Program-made: the position numbers and the translations under genes
Shown: positions 20,108-31,330 of the stretch, in pieces
Layout of the letters: each line of letters opens with the position of its first letter
Position numbering within the stretch: position 1 is the stretch's first letter
Source: Deroplatys truncata
Taxonomy: Eukaryota > Arthropoda > Insecta > Mantodea > Mantidae
DNA: 64,000 nucleotides
Assembly: GCA_030765065.1 (NCBI GenBank)
Contig: CM060978.1
Span: 217,949,498 to 218,013,497 of the forward strand
Direction of reading: 5' to 3'
The notes under the pieces: generated by a model
Databases searched by the model: none
Told to the model about the DNA's origin: nothing
Seen by the model: the letters and a program-made list of their open reading frames with translations, nothing else

Positions 20108-20898
20108 TGTTATATTCCGAGGAAAATTTTAAGGAAGCTATGTGACTGTTTATAATGAATTCTTTTTTTCTTTGTTTACACGAATACGTTTAAACAGAAG
20201 CGTGGCAATACGAGCCATTAGCAGATTGCAGTCTTTCGGGTCCAATCGTAAAACTAACAAAGATGTTAGAAGATATTTTCTCGTTGATTGCCATTTCTCT
20301 TTGGGCGAGTCTCTGTTGACGTTATCCTGAATTTCGTAAAACGCACGCGAAGCAGTCCGCGTTCTTTCTCATCCATTTTCGTCCGATTCGGTATGTCGTT
20401 TGATATTGACTTGGGGTCACGCCGCGCGCACGGCACTGGCGCTGTTGTTCGTTCGCATTCTGGTATACGAGGTCGCCACTAGACGGCAGCACGACTTCTT
20501 CCTTCTACTCATCGTCAGCCTTCAACTGTCCAACCTCGTAAAACGTAGGTGATAAATCGCTGTCAATTGAAAAGTTTAGTTGATTGGGAAAATGCGCGTC
20601 CTGGTTAGATACGTGAATCACGTCGGCAATGGTCACTTCATGAATTACTCTGGGCCCATTCGTGTTTTAGACTATTAAAAGAATATAAAGGCTTTGGTGC
20701 AGGTTTCTCTTGTGCGCATTTGACCTCTCCTCTGGCGACTATGCACGCTTAAGAACCTTATTCTCGAATCGACACTCACTTGGCATCTTATATGCGAAAT
20801 AAACAATGACTGCTACGACAGCGAAATATTTGCCTATCTTTCGCGGATAGATTTAAATTCATTACTACTACTGTTATCAGCACGAATACTTCTTAACA
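20108..20898 (+). repeat. Possible solo LTR
   Basis: Starts TGTTATATTCC and ends TTCTTAACA. It contains a TATA-like AATATAAAGGC (about 20682) and a polyadenylation-like AATAAAC (about 20798), in the order expected for an LTR. I could not find a target duplication or a second copy in the window, so this is tentative. Confidence 0.3.
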
Positions 20899-21193
20899 GT
20901 ACATCTTCCCCCCTTTCCCTGAAAGAATTAAGAAGATTCTTCATGATAAATTCAAATGAAATAATCTAATACCAGTGTGGTGATGAAAATTCCTATGGTG
21001 ATACATTAAATTTAATCCTTCATATATTTAGATTCATGCTGCAAAAATACATAATTCAGTTTCCTTATAGTGTTCTTTATTCAACAAAGGTCTGTGTTTA
21101 AAAAGTAATTTCTGCTAATACATAGAGGTGTTCTTAGAAACGTTATGTATATGACGTAATGGATTTGTTCCCCAGCAGTATGCTGCAGGTCTT

Positions 21194-21514
21194 TCGTTGT
21201 CGTCCTCCGTGGACTAGTGGTACCGTGCTAGCCTCTAGTTCCCAAGGTCGCGGGTTCAAACCCGGCGGAGGGCGATGGATTTTTTCGGGCGTAAAAATCG
21301 TTAGCACGGCTTCCTTCGGAAGGGAAGTAAAGCCGGTGGTCCCGTGTCGTAGATTTACGGCACGTAAAAGAACCTCAAGCCTGATAAAGAGGCCTCTGAG
21401 CAAAATTACAGGTGTTTCACGCCCAATATAGAATGGGACGCTAAGAACCATAGTAGTTAAAGAGTGTCCATAAATAAAAAAAAAAAATTAAAAAAAATTA
21501 AAAAAAAAAAAACC
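21194..21514 (+). mobile_element. tRNA-derived SINE with target duplication
   Basis: 321 bp flanked by an 11-bp direct repeat CTGCAGGTCTT (21183-21193 and 21515-21525). The head at about 21210-21280 is tRNA-like: CCTCCG pairs with CGGAGG as an acceptor stem, TGGACTAGTGGT fits the A box and GGGTTCAAACCC fits the B box. The anticodon arm no longer folds, so it is not a tRNA gene. A unique body follows and an A-rich tail closes it (21470-21512). RNA polymerase III promoter plus A tail plus long duplication indicate LINE-mediated insertion. Confidence 0.85.
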
Positions 21515-21525
21515 CTGCAGGTCTT

Positions 21526-22160
21526 AAGTGCCGAACTTTCAAACTCGTGACACATTCCATGATGTTTAAAAGGTCGTTAGTATGTTTTCAAAACTACCAA
21601 AGATGCAACAAAATTGATAATTGCATTTTTGATCCTCTGCTTTCTATACGCCCTTAAAAAGTGTCTATTCCAACTCCTTTCATTCTTAACGAAGTGATGT
21701 TTTCGGAAACTTATAGATATGCAGGTTGTGAATGAGCGATGCAAAATATACGCATCCGTTTTAATGTATACTTGACTCACACAATGTTTTTGGGCATAAG
21801 TATAACAACTCAAAATGAATATTGCGTAAAGTAGGTACATACAAATAAAACCCGATAGTTGCATTTTTAGTACAGAAGGAAACCATGAACAAGTATACAC
21901 ATTTTTCCTAAGGTAATAACTGCTAATTGTAACTAATGATTATAAACAATAGTGCGTCACATTAATATATAGCTTTTCTTACACAGAAGAACATATTTTT
22001 TAAAAGTTCTTGAAGCTATAATGAAAATCAAATCCAATAACCTTCTATCAGGACCAAACTGAAATGTGGCAAAATTAATGAGACTGTTTTCTTTTTATCT
22101 TTCGCTTATGACATATTTACCATCTTAATCAAAATCAATATTGCAACCAGAAATATTTTT
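21526..22160. other. No gene seen
   Basis: AT-rich DNA without recognisable repeats or motifs; a 107-codon minus-strand ORF (21577-21900) has no domain I recognise. Confidence 0.4.
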
Positions 22161-22985
22161 ACTTTCTCTACTACGTATAGTAACTAGGGCAAGTATTGCA
22201 TACCACCAAAAAATTCGATACCGAGATTTCACCACAAATATATGTTTTGAGGCCCCCTGAATCCAAAAAATGCATTTTTGGAAACATGTTCGTGTGTGTG
22301 TCTGTGTGTGAACAGCATAACTTTGAAACGAACAGTCGGATAAACACCAAACTTGGTATTTAGGTTCACTATCTTCCAGAGATGCGACACGAAGGTTTTC
22401 AAGAAAATCCCCCCCCCATTCCAGATTACCCTTTACATGGAATATTTTTCGAAAATTTTAATTTTCTCAAAAATGGCTCTAACGATTTTGATTAAAAATC
22501 ATATGATTAAGATATTTTTGTGACAAATGAAATGTATATCTCAAGTTTTCTGGGAATGTCTCCACAAGTATTCTTCATTGTGAACGACTTTTGCATACCT
22601 GGTAAACCATAAGAGATAGATAAAATGTTACTACACACAAAATGTAGATCGCATTAAAATAATACATGTAATGTACATCTTTTTTGTTGAGCGAACCATT
22701 TTCGAGATATTGCTCCTTATTCCCTTAAATTTTCCAATACTTGTACTTTTTCTCAAATGGGAATTCGTTATTCATTTCTTTTGTCCTGGTAATGCAAAGA
22801 GAATGGAATACTCCACATAGCAACCAGCTCTTAAAACATTTGACTATCGCTTAAAACCTACCATATTCCCCTTGCATCTACAAGAAAATTAGCAATAAGA
22901 TTAACATCTCGATTAACATGAAGCATATGGAGAATAAGCATTTGTAAAAATAATTTGTACAATGGTAGACAAGTAACACATCAGA
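22161..22985 (-). mobile_element. LR repeat copy 3
   Basis: 825-bp complete copy in reverse orientation. The R end ACTTTCTCTACTACG follows a T-run at 22156-22160; the L end reads ACACATCAGA before a short T-run. The microsatellite is short (about 22290-22310). It differs from the other copies by many substitutions, so it is older than copy 1. Confidence 0.8.
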
Positions 22986-23290
22986 TTCTTTTTAAATATA
23001 GGTCCTGTATATGTCGATAATCCAAACAGCATAAGGGGTCGGGCTCGCAGTTCCTTGTTCGCAGGGCTGACGACAGCACAGTAATCGTGATCAACTCGTG
23101 CGCCTTAGACCGGCAGCTGCTGAATGATAGGGTGATTATGGGATGAGGATGGAGATGATTGAGCAATTGGCGAAATGAATGGCTGGGAAACCGAACCGCC
23201 ACCTAAGAGCCGCTTTGTCAGCCACAGATGCCACTTAATGCAGCTGGGGCCGAACCCACACGCCTGGGTGGGAAATAATCTAACCAATTA
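22986..23290 (-). repeat. Possible SINE-like repeat
   Basis: A GC-richer block. On the minus strand its start near 23290 contains GTGGGTTCGGCCCC, which resembles a degraded RNA polymerase III B box. No tail or target duplication was found, so the call is weak. Confidence 0.25.
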
Positions 23291-24860
23291 GTTTATTTCA
23301 TTACAGTATGGTTTTACATAATAATAATTTAATGCGTATAATTACAGCCGCTCTTTGTATTAGTGTTTATTAACCTCTTAGCGCAATCAAGGGACGCGTA
23401 ATAGTGGGAGGAATTTGGCTAGAAAATTATTTTTTGGAAGGGAAACACTTCAGCACGTTTTCATAAGAAACATGTTTTACTATTCAACAGCTACGGTGAA
23501 AATTGCAAATATGATCTTTCCATACTTACAGAGAATATATCTCATTTTACTTACAAAAACAAATTTACGCTGTACATAGCACGGCATTCTAAGAAAAATC
23601 AAAATTCTCAGAGAGAGAAAGAGAACATAAGGTTGACAGAAATTATTTAAGTGTTTCCTATCTTTCATGCAAGGAAACTTCTTCAGGGCCTTAGCCACAA
23701 ATTTCTGTTATGAAAAGGGGCTGAATGTCCTGTGATTAGCTGTTAGTAATCTAGACGTTAAAATTGTCTCCCAATATTCAATCACAGCAAAACATTTTTC
23801 TGCACCATAGATTTAAAACATCATACTTTTTTAGTTTATGTGCAATTTTTATTCCGAAGAAAGTCTCCTAAGTGGAACTTGGAAGCGTTACAAGGGCTTA
23901 AAATTTTATAAAATTGTATTCGTTAAGTCCAAGGCTTTCAAAAATAAACCAGGGCATTTAGTGAATAAGGAAAACGTTACATCCTCCTATGGTTATTTTC
24001 TGTACCATTTCAAAAACTATTTGACATGTGTTTAAGGGTTGAGAGTTTTCATACATACCTTTTTCGCTCCTGTTTCAATGAGTATTGACGTATCTGTTGT
24101 GGATTTTGACATGCTAACCTAAGGGAGAGACTAAGTGGTCTAAGACTTAAACATTTATGACAATTCTAGGAGCTTATGGCATATTACTTTGCTGCCATGT
24201 GACGTGTACTGTCTACTACCTATACTTAAGGCAGAGTACATTTACTATTATATAAATTACTCTCTTGCTAACCTTTGTGGCGTACTAACAAAAAGCATTT
24301 ACAGAGGTCGATAATGGATCTTTATGTACTTCTTGTACGCAGAGCATTTCCCATTTACCTTACTAACTTCCCCCTACCAGGGACAAGGAATCATGAACGT
24401 TCCACACCAATCACATCCACATACCTTTTCTGTAAAAACTTCATTCCTGATATTTAAGTGAAGAAAACATAAAAGGCACAGATTTACTCTTGCATCATTT
24501 ACTATTACCCTAGTCAACTTGTTCCTACAGCCCATACCAATTTGCTGTAGCCATATATAAGTTTATCATTAGTTATTTGTTGAATTTAATGCTTGAACCA
24601 CTTTCACTAAATCTCCTTTGATCTTTATGTACAACGGTACTGTTGAGCTTTACAAATTTTCTTTAACCGTTTCATTTCTTTAAATCTAATGTTACTTTAT
24701 ACATCTATGATATAAAAAATACAGGAAAACATAAATGATACCAAATTCACCATACAGAGATGTTTTAAAACATGAATGATAACAAATATGAAATAATAGT
24801 CATATCACATATAGGCACACTTTCCATAATTTCGGTTAAAATGATAATGGCAATAATAAA
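23291..24860. other. No gene seen
   Basis: AT-rich DNA; small ORFs on both strands lack motifs. The 24865 edge of the LINE to the right is the first interpretable feature. Confidence 0.4.
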
Positions 24861-24864
24861 GATT

Positions 24865-25500
24865 GAATATTATCCAGTGTTACTGGTCCCCTCCTGGGTG
24901 ATTTGAACGGAAGGAAGAGTGAGGTTTTTTCTTGATGAGGGCAATAATACCCGCTTTTGAGAAGCACAGAGTTGTCCACGTTGTAAGATGGTATTGTACA
25001 CCGCTGTTAAGTCATCACCAATCATATTCCAAGAGCAACGATAGAACTCCATGGGTAGACTGTCACTCCAGGAGTTTTAGAAGTTTAGGAGTTGCCCTGA
25101 AGAAGGGCAACAAAGACTTCGGATTTGCGAATGAGTTGGTCAAGGTATCGACTGTCCTGCTCAGAAAGAGGTGGCGGTCTATGTGCTTCTAGATGTCTGA
25201 GAGAAGGAGGGCGAGGAATATTCCAGTGAAAATGATGTTCAAAATAGGATAAAAAGAACGGAAAATGGAGGTTTGAGTATTACGCACGGTTCCAGATTCA
25301 TCTTGTACCTTTAAAATGAGATTTTGCCCTGTAATAATTCGTCTTCGTGCGACGGTTGACCAAATCAATGGGATTCTCCTGTAGATTCCGAAGACAACCA
25401 AAGTAAAATTGTAAGGTATGCTCCTCGTCCTGAAGGAGTGCTCAGGATGCACGTCTAAAAACTGTTGCAACTGAGGTTTGACATACAAGTCCCACCTTCG
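24865..25500 (-). pseudogene. LINE C reverse transcriptase, N-terminal remnant
   Basis: Minus-strand coding decays from about 25490 leftward. The clearest block is at 25052-24900: EFYRCSWNMIGDDL, VYNTILQRGQL, then in a second frame GIIALIKKK, which is the entry region of a LINE reverse transcriptase (usual order: GLPAEFY, then LxxGxxP, then xITLIxKK). The catalytic FADD region is absent: the LINE is cut at about 24865. Upstream, 25488-25189 (FGIYRRIPLIW, RRRIITGQNLIL) is the linker between endonuclease and RT. It is broken by frameshifts. Confidence 0.65.
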
Positions 25501-26301
25501 GTGACGTCGGCATAGCGAGATTTTCTACCCGACCACTGCTTCCATAGGTCGGATATCTGGACCGCAATGAACTCATGATGAAGACAGGTGGTGTTTAGTT
25601 TCCAATAGGAGCGCCCAATAGGTAGAAAGAGGAGGTTCAGATCAATGTGTAGAACAGCTAATTTGTCAGAAAAGGAGAGTGGGACATGCTCAATGGAGCG
25701 GATATTCTTTCCAAGGTCCTGGGGAACATAGAAGCGATCCAGTCGGGAAGCAGAATTTGAGATAACATGGGTTTACGCTACAGTCTGTCGTTGCATCAGC
25801 CATGCATCCATCACGTGCAGATTGGAAGTCAATTGCTGCAAACTCCTACTAGGCCGATAGCAACTGGTACAGTAATACGGACGAAGCACACAGTTTAAGT
25901 CTCCACCTAATATATAATGGGCAGGTAGAGTGCAAAGCAGATACGACAAGTCAGTGTGAAAGAGGTCCTCTCTTTCCTGTCGTTTATTACTCCCGGAGGG
26001 AATAGGCGTTAATAAAATGACAATCCCGGTAAACACCACCAATGCCACGTCCAGAGGGAAGACATTCAATGGAGTGGAGAGCAATACCAGGCTTGGTGAT
26101 AAGTTCCGTACCCCTGCGGTCGGTCCCTAAGTTTACATGAGCGGTGTTGTTGCGAAAAGAGGAAAAATCGGAGGAGACGACTTCCTGTAGGAACAGAATA
26201 TCAATATCGAAGTCATATAGAAAACGTTGCAAGGCATATAATTTGGTCTGGCAGTAACTGCTATTGTAGTTAGTGGTAGCAACATGGAAAGTGCAGGTCA
26301 T
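25501..26301 (-). pseudogene. LINE C apurinic-like endonuclease remnant
   Basis: Starts at an ATG at 26301 with TCTFHVATTNYNSS (the N of the first block), then YDFDIDILFLQEVVSSD (catalytic-type E), NLGTDRRGTELITKPGI and FINAYSLRE. After a frame change near 26030 it continues FHTDLSYLLC, HYILGGDLNCVL (the GD.N block) and SRSLQQL. This is the first domain of ORF2 in Jockey/I-type LINEs. 25772-25501 continues in pieces without a clear motif. Decay by frameshift is certain; clade assignment is approximate. Confidence 0.75.
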
Positions 26302-27630
26302 ACAGGAGAGAGAAAATAGGACGGTGAGGTAGGGAAAGACCGAGAAGGCAAACGTGTCAGCATGTGGTCGCTACTCCTGGGGACGAAAAAGAGGAAAGCC
26401 CAGTTTACTGCCTGCATCCGTTTTGCGACGCTTACTTGCAGAACAACAGGAAAATCATCGCTCAGCACCTTCTGAGGCATCACCGCCGGAGTGTCCGCTG
26501 CTTCCATTTTGGAATTCCAACTATATTTCTCCAAAGCCATGGCATTCGGTGAAACATCCGCAGTCCGCAGGCGCTCGACTCCAAATGGGGTAGTGCCGCT
26601 GTCCTCACAAGCCGGCAGAACACTAACCCCAGCAGGCTCAGGGACGTCATCATTAGCGCTCACATGCATTTCGGGTGCAACACGCGAACCAGAGAATCCC
26701 TCGGGAAGTTCATCACCAGTGTCCGTTCCGGATTCTGATTGAGCCGTACCACGTTCTGAAGCAGTGCAGTGGGGTACCGCAGTGGCTGCATTTAACTGCT
26801 CAGAATCAGGAAGCTGTTCCAGTTCCAAGGACAAGCTTGGATGTGGAACCGTAGGGGCATCCACCTGCATCTCAGTGTCCATCTCAATCACATCCGCAGT
26901 AGACGCTACTTTAGGGGCATCAACACTTGCCGAAGAGGTAGTTGGAGCCAAGGAGGTGTCACCAGTACCGGAGCAGATGAGGAGCTATGTGGCTTGAAGA
27001 GATCACTGAAAGTGAGCCGGGTTCTTGGTTGAACACTGACTGGCTGGCGGTAACCTCTGTTGAGACATGCATGTCGCAGATGTGATATACTGCCACACGA
27101 GAAACAAATTTGCGCCTGTCCAGGATAGATGACGTAGGCCTCGTGCTCAACAACAAAGATGTTGGATGGTATCGATTTGTTAAGCTTCATGGAAGCGAAT
27201 ACCAGTTTCAACTTTAAATCGATACCTTTAAGCCCAAGTTTCCCGTTCAACCAATCGGACCTCGCCGTAGTTAGCCAACACATTGCGTACACAGTCATAA
27301 TGAACTTCGAGTGGTATGTTGAGAAGGCGTACAGTAACCAGGTCCTCTTCTGCTGAAGTGATGTTGACCAAAGTAGTTGTCCCATTTAACAGTTCGATGC
27401 CTGTGTGACGCTGTAAATACCTGGTATACACCACCTCTTTGGTAAATTTAATATAAGCTGCGTTCTGTTTGCCTACCAGTTGAACTGCTAGGAGTTCCTC
27501 ATCTTTAACATATTGTACTTCGTCAATCCAACGATGTATATCCAGAGCCGTGGATATGGCCGTGGATCGTCTTTCTTGAAAATAGTCTTTATAGTATTTT
27601 GACTAAGGTATCTTGTTGCCATCGTATCCA
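26298..27630 (-). pseudogene. LINE C ORF1 (gag-like) remnant with zinc knuckle
   Basis: Right to left: a segment near 27540-27430 (IHRWIDEVQYVKDEELLAVQ, then QNAAYIKFTKEVVYTRYLQR), then LLNIPLEVHYDCVRNVLANYGEVR (an RNA-binding-like fold of LINE ORF1), then a single CCHC zinc knuckle CFSCGSISHLRHAC at about 27105-27065. It continues through a low-complexity Ser/Thr/Glu-rich tail (26951-26310) to the ORF2 start at 26301. The order and proximity to the endonuclease identify it as ORF1 of the same element. Frames shift at least twice. It would package LINE RNA if intact. Confidence 0.7.
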
Positions 27631-27649
27631 AATACGATACTCAGTATAA

Positions 27650-29180
27650 ACACAAAGAAAATGGAACGGAAAAGTACGCTGTGCAATATGAGCCGGAGCT
27701 CACGTTCCACGTGATGCCGCCGCTCGAATGTGTATCTGTGGTTTCGTCTATCACATTCGAAATATTATGAACTGCCATAGTACTTCTAATGCTGTTCGGA
27801 GTATCGCCATAACAAGGAGACAAATAACATTTGCGTAAAGTTGACTCAAGGAACTTTCATAGCTGCACCTTTCTCCAGAAACGTTTTAAAAACAGAATTT
27901 TGCAGCTTATTAAATGGATGTTTGTGCTTACCACCATGTCACACAAATCCCTGTGAACTTCGGTTTGGCTACATGAGTTTCTGGTTTCTGATGCGGATAA
28001 TATAGCCGGGGGCACTTCTAGGAAGTAACGCAATATTTTGTGAAAGGTTTTAAATTTACAGTGTGTGCAATAAAAACCCTTCTGTCTCCTTTGATTTCAA
28101 TGTGGTATACTTTACAAGATATATTTTCCCCTCTTATATGAAAATACTCACGTCCATGTTCATTTACAACCTTCTTACTGGTTGTTTACGGCACGTTTTG
28201 TCACCTAACAATGGCCGGACACGTAACTTCGGAACAGGCTGTATATGTGCTGATCGCTTGCTTAGACTGGCTGTGCTCGGAGAGGGGGAGGTCTCAGTGA
28301 AACCCTGTGCGCACGTAACTTTTTTCCAGTCAACGAAACACCAACTGTGCCCGAAGCCTAATGAAGACAGTAGAATGTGGTGATATATAAAACAGCCGCC
28401 GTTAGTCCATTTAAGCATGTGTCTCGGAATCTCTAAAATGTAGCAGTAATCCAATCCAGGCACACTTAAATAATTAAACATGCATTGTAGCTCCACGCAT
28501 GTTTCTCAGCATTTTGATACCACCGACCTTTATTCCTAACGCATGTCGCTTCTCGGTATCACAGCTGCTACTCTTCACGACATATACTCGAATACCTCTC
28601 TTCATCGTAAGTGAACAAACATGAGCCCGCTCGCCTAGCGACCTCTCGGCTCAGTGCCCGCCAACCGTCTCCTCTTCCACTCTTTGCAAGACTCTTCTCA
28701 ATGACTCGTGTTACTGCTCTGAAGTCTGATGTTCAACTCTTTTAGCATTCGTGTTCTTCTTCTTTTTCATTTCCGATTGCCACGTCGCTATTTAGTGTGG
28801 GCAGCTTTACGCTTATAGTGACTTCTGATATCCCTAGTCATCGGTTATGTGGAATACCACCTAACAAGCTATAGTATGGATTTGGACATGTCTTTAAACT
28901 TGGATTGCAATTTTGAACTGAGCGATGATTGTAGAAACCAGATAGTTTTAAGAAAAATGAATTCTTTTACCGCTCTTTAACAGTTGTATTTGCTGTGCAT
29001 CAGATTACATGTTTATAAGTCAATCGGTTGTCGCGGTATCGTTCGTGTTATCTTATTGATGAGCGCCTGTTATTGTTTTACTATTTTGAATTTTGGGTTC
29101 TTTGTCCTCCGGCTAGCTATTATCACTCAGTCGAGCAAATCTCTTGAACAGGGTGTGTAAACGGAAAGAAGTTGTTACTA
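27650..29180. other. No gene seen
   Basis: 27650-28490 and 28900-29180 are AT-rich with no motif. 28500-28740 is somewhat richer in GC and CpG but I see no ORF, core promoter or splice pattern strong enough to call a gene. Confidence 0.35.
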
Positions 29181-29191
29181 AAAGATAACAC

Positions 29192-29861
29192 TGATAAAAG
29201 AATTTGTTTTTACACTTTTATTGCCGTCACACTTCATTAATTTCACATAATTACTCTTGATACAGCCTGACTGAAACTGTTATATTTTCGAATGTAACTA
29301 TAATCACTTATTTGCCGCGCATTATTAATTTGCGTATTTCACATTTTGTAACTAACTTTACGACGCGAGAGATTCTGTAGAATTGCGTAACATGTACTTC
29401 GTGAATGCTTCTGTTGAACTGCGCGACATGCAACTCGTGAATGATTCTGTAGAACTGCGCGTTACTTGTCTTGGCTCTAGAATTTATAGTCCCTCACCCC
29501 GATATGCCTAAACATTATAACAGAGCTGCTATTGGTTAATAAAGCGCGCCAACATTAGCGCCTATTTTTTTATCTAATCAAAATTACGAACACATATGCT
29601 CTAGGGAAGATATTCCCTCCATTTCTAAAGAAAGGCACGCTACTCTGACGTCATTTGGTTGTCTCTTATAATTGATAAACAACTCACCTCCTCGCTTCAT
29701 TGTTATCCGCTCCTATTGTCAGTTTCAGTGAGGCCGTATAAACTTATTTCCTAACAATGCTTATAGTTAACAAACATCTCAAATCATTGTCATACAATAA
29801 TGCTAATTTACACTACAATCACTCTGGCATTCACAGTGTTGTGATATAAAATACTGCCTCA
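29192..29861 (-). repeat. Solo LTR, family shared with 63430-64000
   Basis: The reverse complement of this segment aligns along its length with the sequence starting at 63430: both begin TGA-GCAGTA, share TTTATACGGCC, CTGAAACTGACAATA, CAAATGACGTCAGAGT and GTTGGCGCG-like blocks, and continue in the same order. The minus strand has TATA-like TATAAATTC (about 29490) and AATAAAAGTG (about 29213) as promoter and polyadenylation candidates. No internal retrotransposon region adjoins it, so it is a solo LTR. The 3' limit is approximate and no target duplication was recognised. Confidence 0.6.
29371..29459. repeat. 36-bp minisatellite, 2.5 units, inside the solo LTR
   Basis: Units start TTCTGTAGAA / TTCTGTTGAA / TTCTGTAGAA and contain a TCGTGAATG core. 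The related LTR at 63.8 kb has the corresponding region without clear tandem units, so the expansion is specific to this copy. Confidence 0.7.
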
Positions 29862-30099
29862 CGGTTATGAGGAAATGTGAAATATGCCTATATATTGAAT
29901 ATAATATGTACTATTCGTATTTAAACTAGTCGTTCAGCACAGGTGGTTAACTTTCATGTCAATTATTGTAAAATTACAAAACATTTATAATTACTGCTAT
30001 AATGCGGAACAAATGTGATATTGTAGATGAACACAGCAATTGCCGACTCAAAGCTTGTAAACAAAGCACGACCCACCTTGTCTGTACTTCATTGACCCG

Positions 30100-30360
30100 C
30101 GTGACGTAGTTGGTTGGGCGCCGCTTTGTGCTTCCAAGGTTGCAGGTTAGAAGACGTCTTTTCCTATTCTTCTTTTGCTGCTTTGGCTGCTTCTTCATTT
30201 TGCTTTAAGCTATATCCGCGAGTTTGTTGTAGTATTCATGCATGGAGTTTTTTCATGTTTTGTGCCATTTTTAAAGCATCATTATACCTTCCATGGTTAT
30301 TTGTCTGTCATTTACTCACAAGTATAAGCAACTATAGTTTTAATGACATATAGTGGAGAA
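30100..30360 (+). repeat. Degenerate tRNA-derived SINE (tentative)
   Basis: TAGTTGGTTGGGCG followed about 30 nt later by AAGGTTGCAGGTTAGAAG resembles an A box and a damaged B box of a tRNA-derived SINE head. The tail is not recognisable. Confidence 0.35.
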
Positions 30361-30479
30361 CTCATTATGTGAAATTAACATCTCAACCAAATGAGATCAA
30401 GAGATACTTGTGATACGAGTCGAAAACTCAGTTGTTATAAGTGTATGTAATTAATGTGTTAAGTCCTTCGATTCCAGAT

Positions 30480-30722
30480 TCTTTATTTTGGAAAATAGGT
30501 TATTAAAGAAAATATAGTAGCAAACTCTATTCGAAGCTCATGGACTGATTTTGAGAAACACGGCACTTGATAATTAAATCCGCCTGTGATAGCTGCACTC
30601 TCGGTTTTAATAACTGCTGATATATTAAGGACGGAATAATTCAGTATTACGGCTGAGATTCGAACCACGGATCTTCCACATTCCGTACTGATGCTTGACC
30701 ACTGAGCTAACCTGGAAAAATA
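30480..30722 (-). repeat. tRNA-derived SINE relic
   Basis: On the minus strand from about 30718: GTTAGCTCAGTGGTCAAGC (A box) and GTGGTTCGAATCTC (B box) 34 nt later. An acceptor stem cannot be formed, which argues against a real tRNA gene. The body downstream to about 30480 has no further landmark. Confidence 0.55.
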
Positions 30723-30994
30723 CCGTGGGCGCATTAAAGCCTCTATTTGATTCAGATATCCCAATAAACCACCTAGGCTATTTCATATAGATATTCGGGA
30801 TAGGATACCTATACTTTAAAGCTAAATTGAAATGCTATAATAAATATTTGTAATTTCCGAGGTTTATAGGTAACCACCACTTCTTTCTTGATAATCGTTC
30901 ATTCTAGGTAATCTATGATACCGTCTAGGTCTTATTAAGTCATTTGAATCGGATGGTAAGGTTTAATGCGCGTATGGGCACTTCGTTATGATAG

Positions 30995-30997
<3 letters not shown>

Positions 30998-31035
<38 letters not shown>
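30998..31035. repeat. (GA)n microsatellite
   Basis: About 19 uninterrupted GA units. Confidence 0.95.
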
Positions 31036-31039
<4 letters not shown>

Positions 31040-31292
31040 TCCTCTCTCCGGCCAAGATATTACATTTTTCAACTCTAATTGAACTTTCCAACTTAGTATC
31101 TATGCAGACTAGTATGCAATAACAACTACCAAAGCAATATTAATAATGATACACCTTTAAAAAGATTATTTGTAGATATATTAATAAAGCAAGATCGAAC
31201 TTGTACGTATATGTCATTTTTCAGGTGAATTGTGTTTGTGGGAAAAATAACGGGATAATGATGCTAAAACTAATTAATAGTGCTATTTTGGG

Positions 31293-31293
31293 A

Positions 31294-31329
<36 letters not shown>
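31293..31329. repeat. (AAT)n microsatellite
   Basis: About 12 uninterrupted AAT units. Confidence 0.95.

Positions 31330-31330
<1 letters not shown>

Noticed and set aside
21208-21282. tRNA gene at the SINE head
   Set aside because: Acceptor and T arms pair but the anticodon arm does not, and the segment sits inside a SINE with an A tail and an 11-bp duplication.
28500-28740. Promoter or first exon of a host gene in the GC-richer patch
   Set aside because: No ORF, splice pattern or core promoter beyond base composition.
30650-30722. tRNA gene on the minus strand
   Set aside because: Good A and B boxes but no acceptor stem; treated as a SINE relic.
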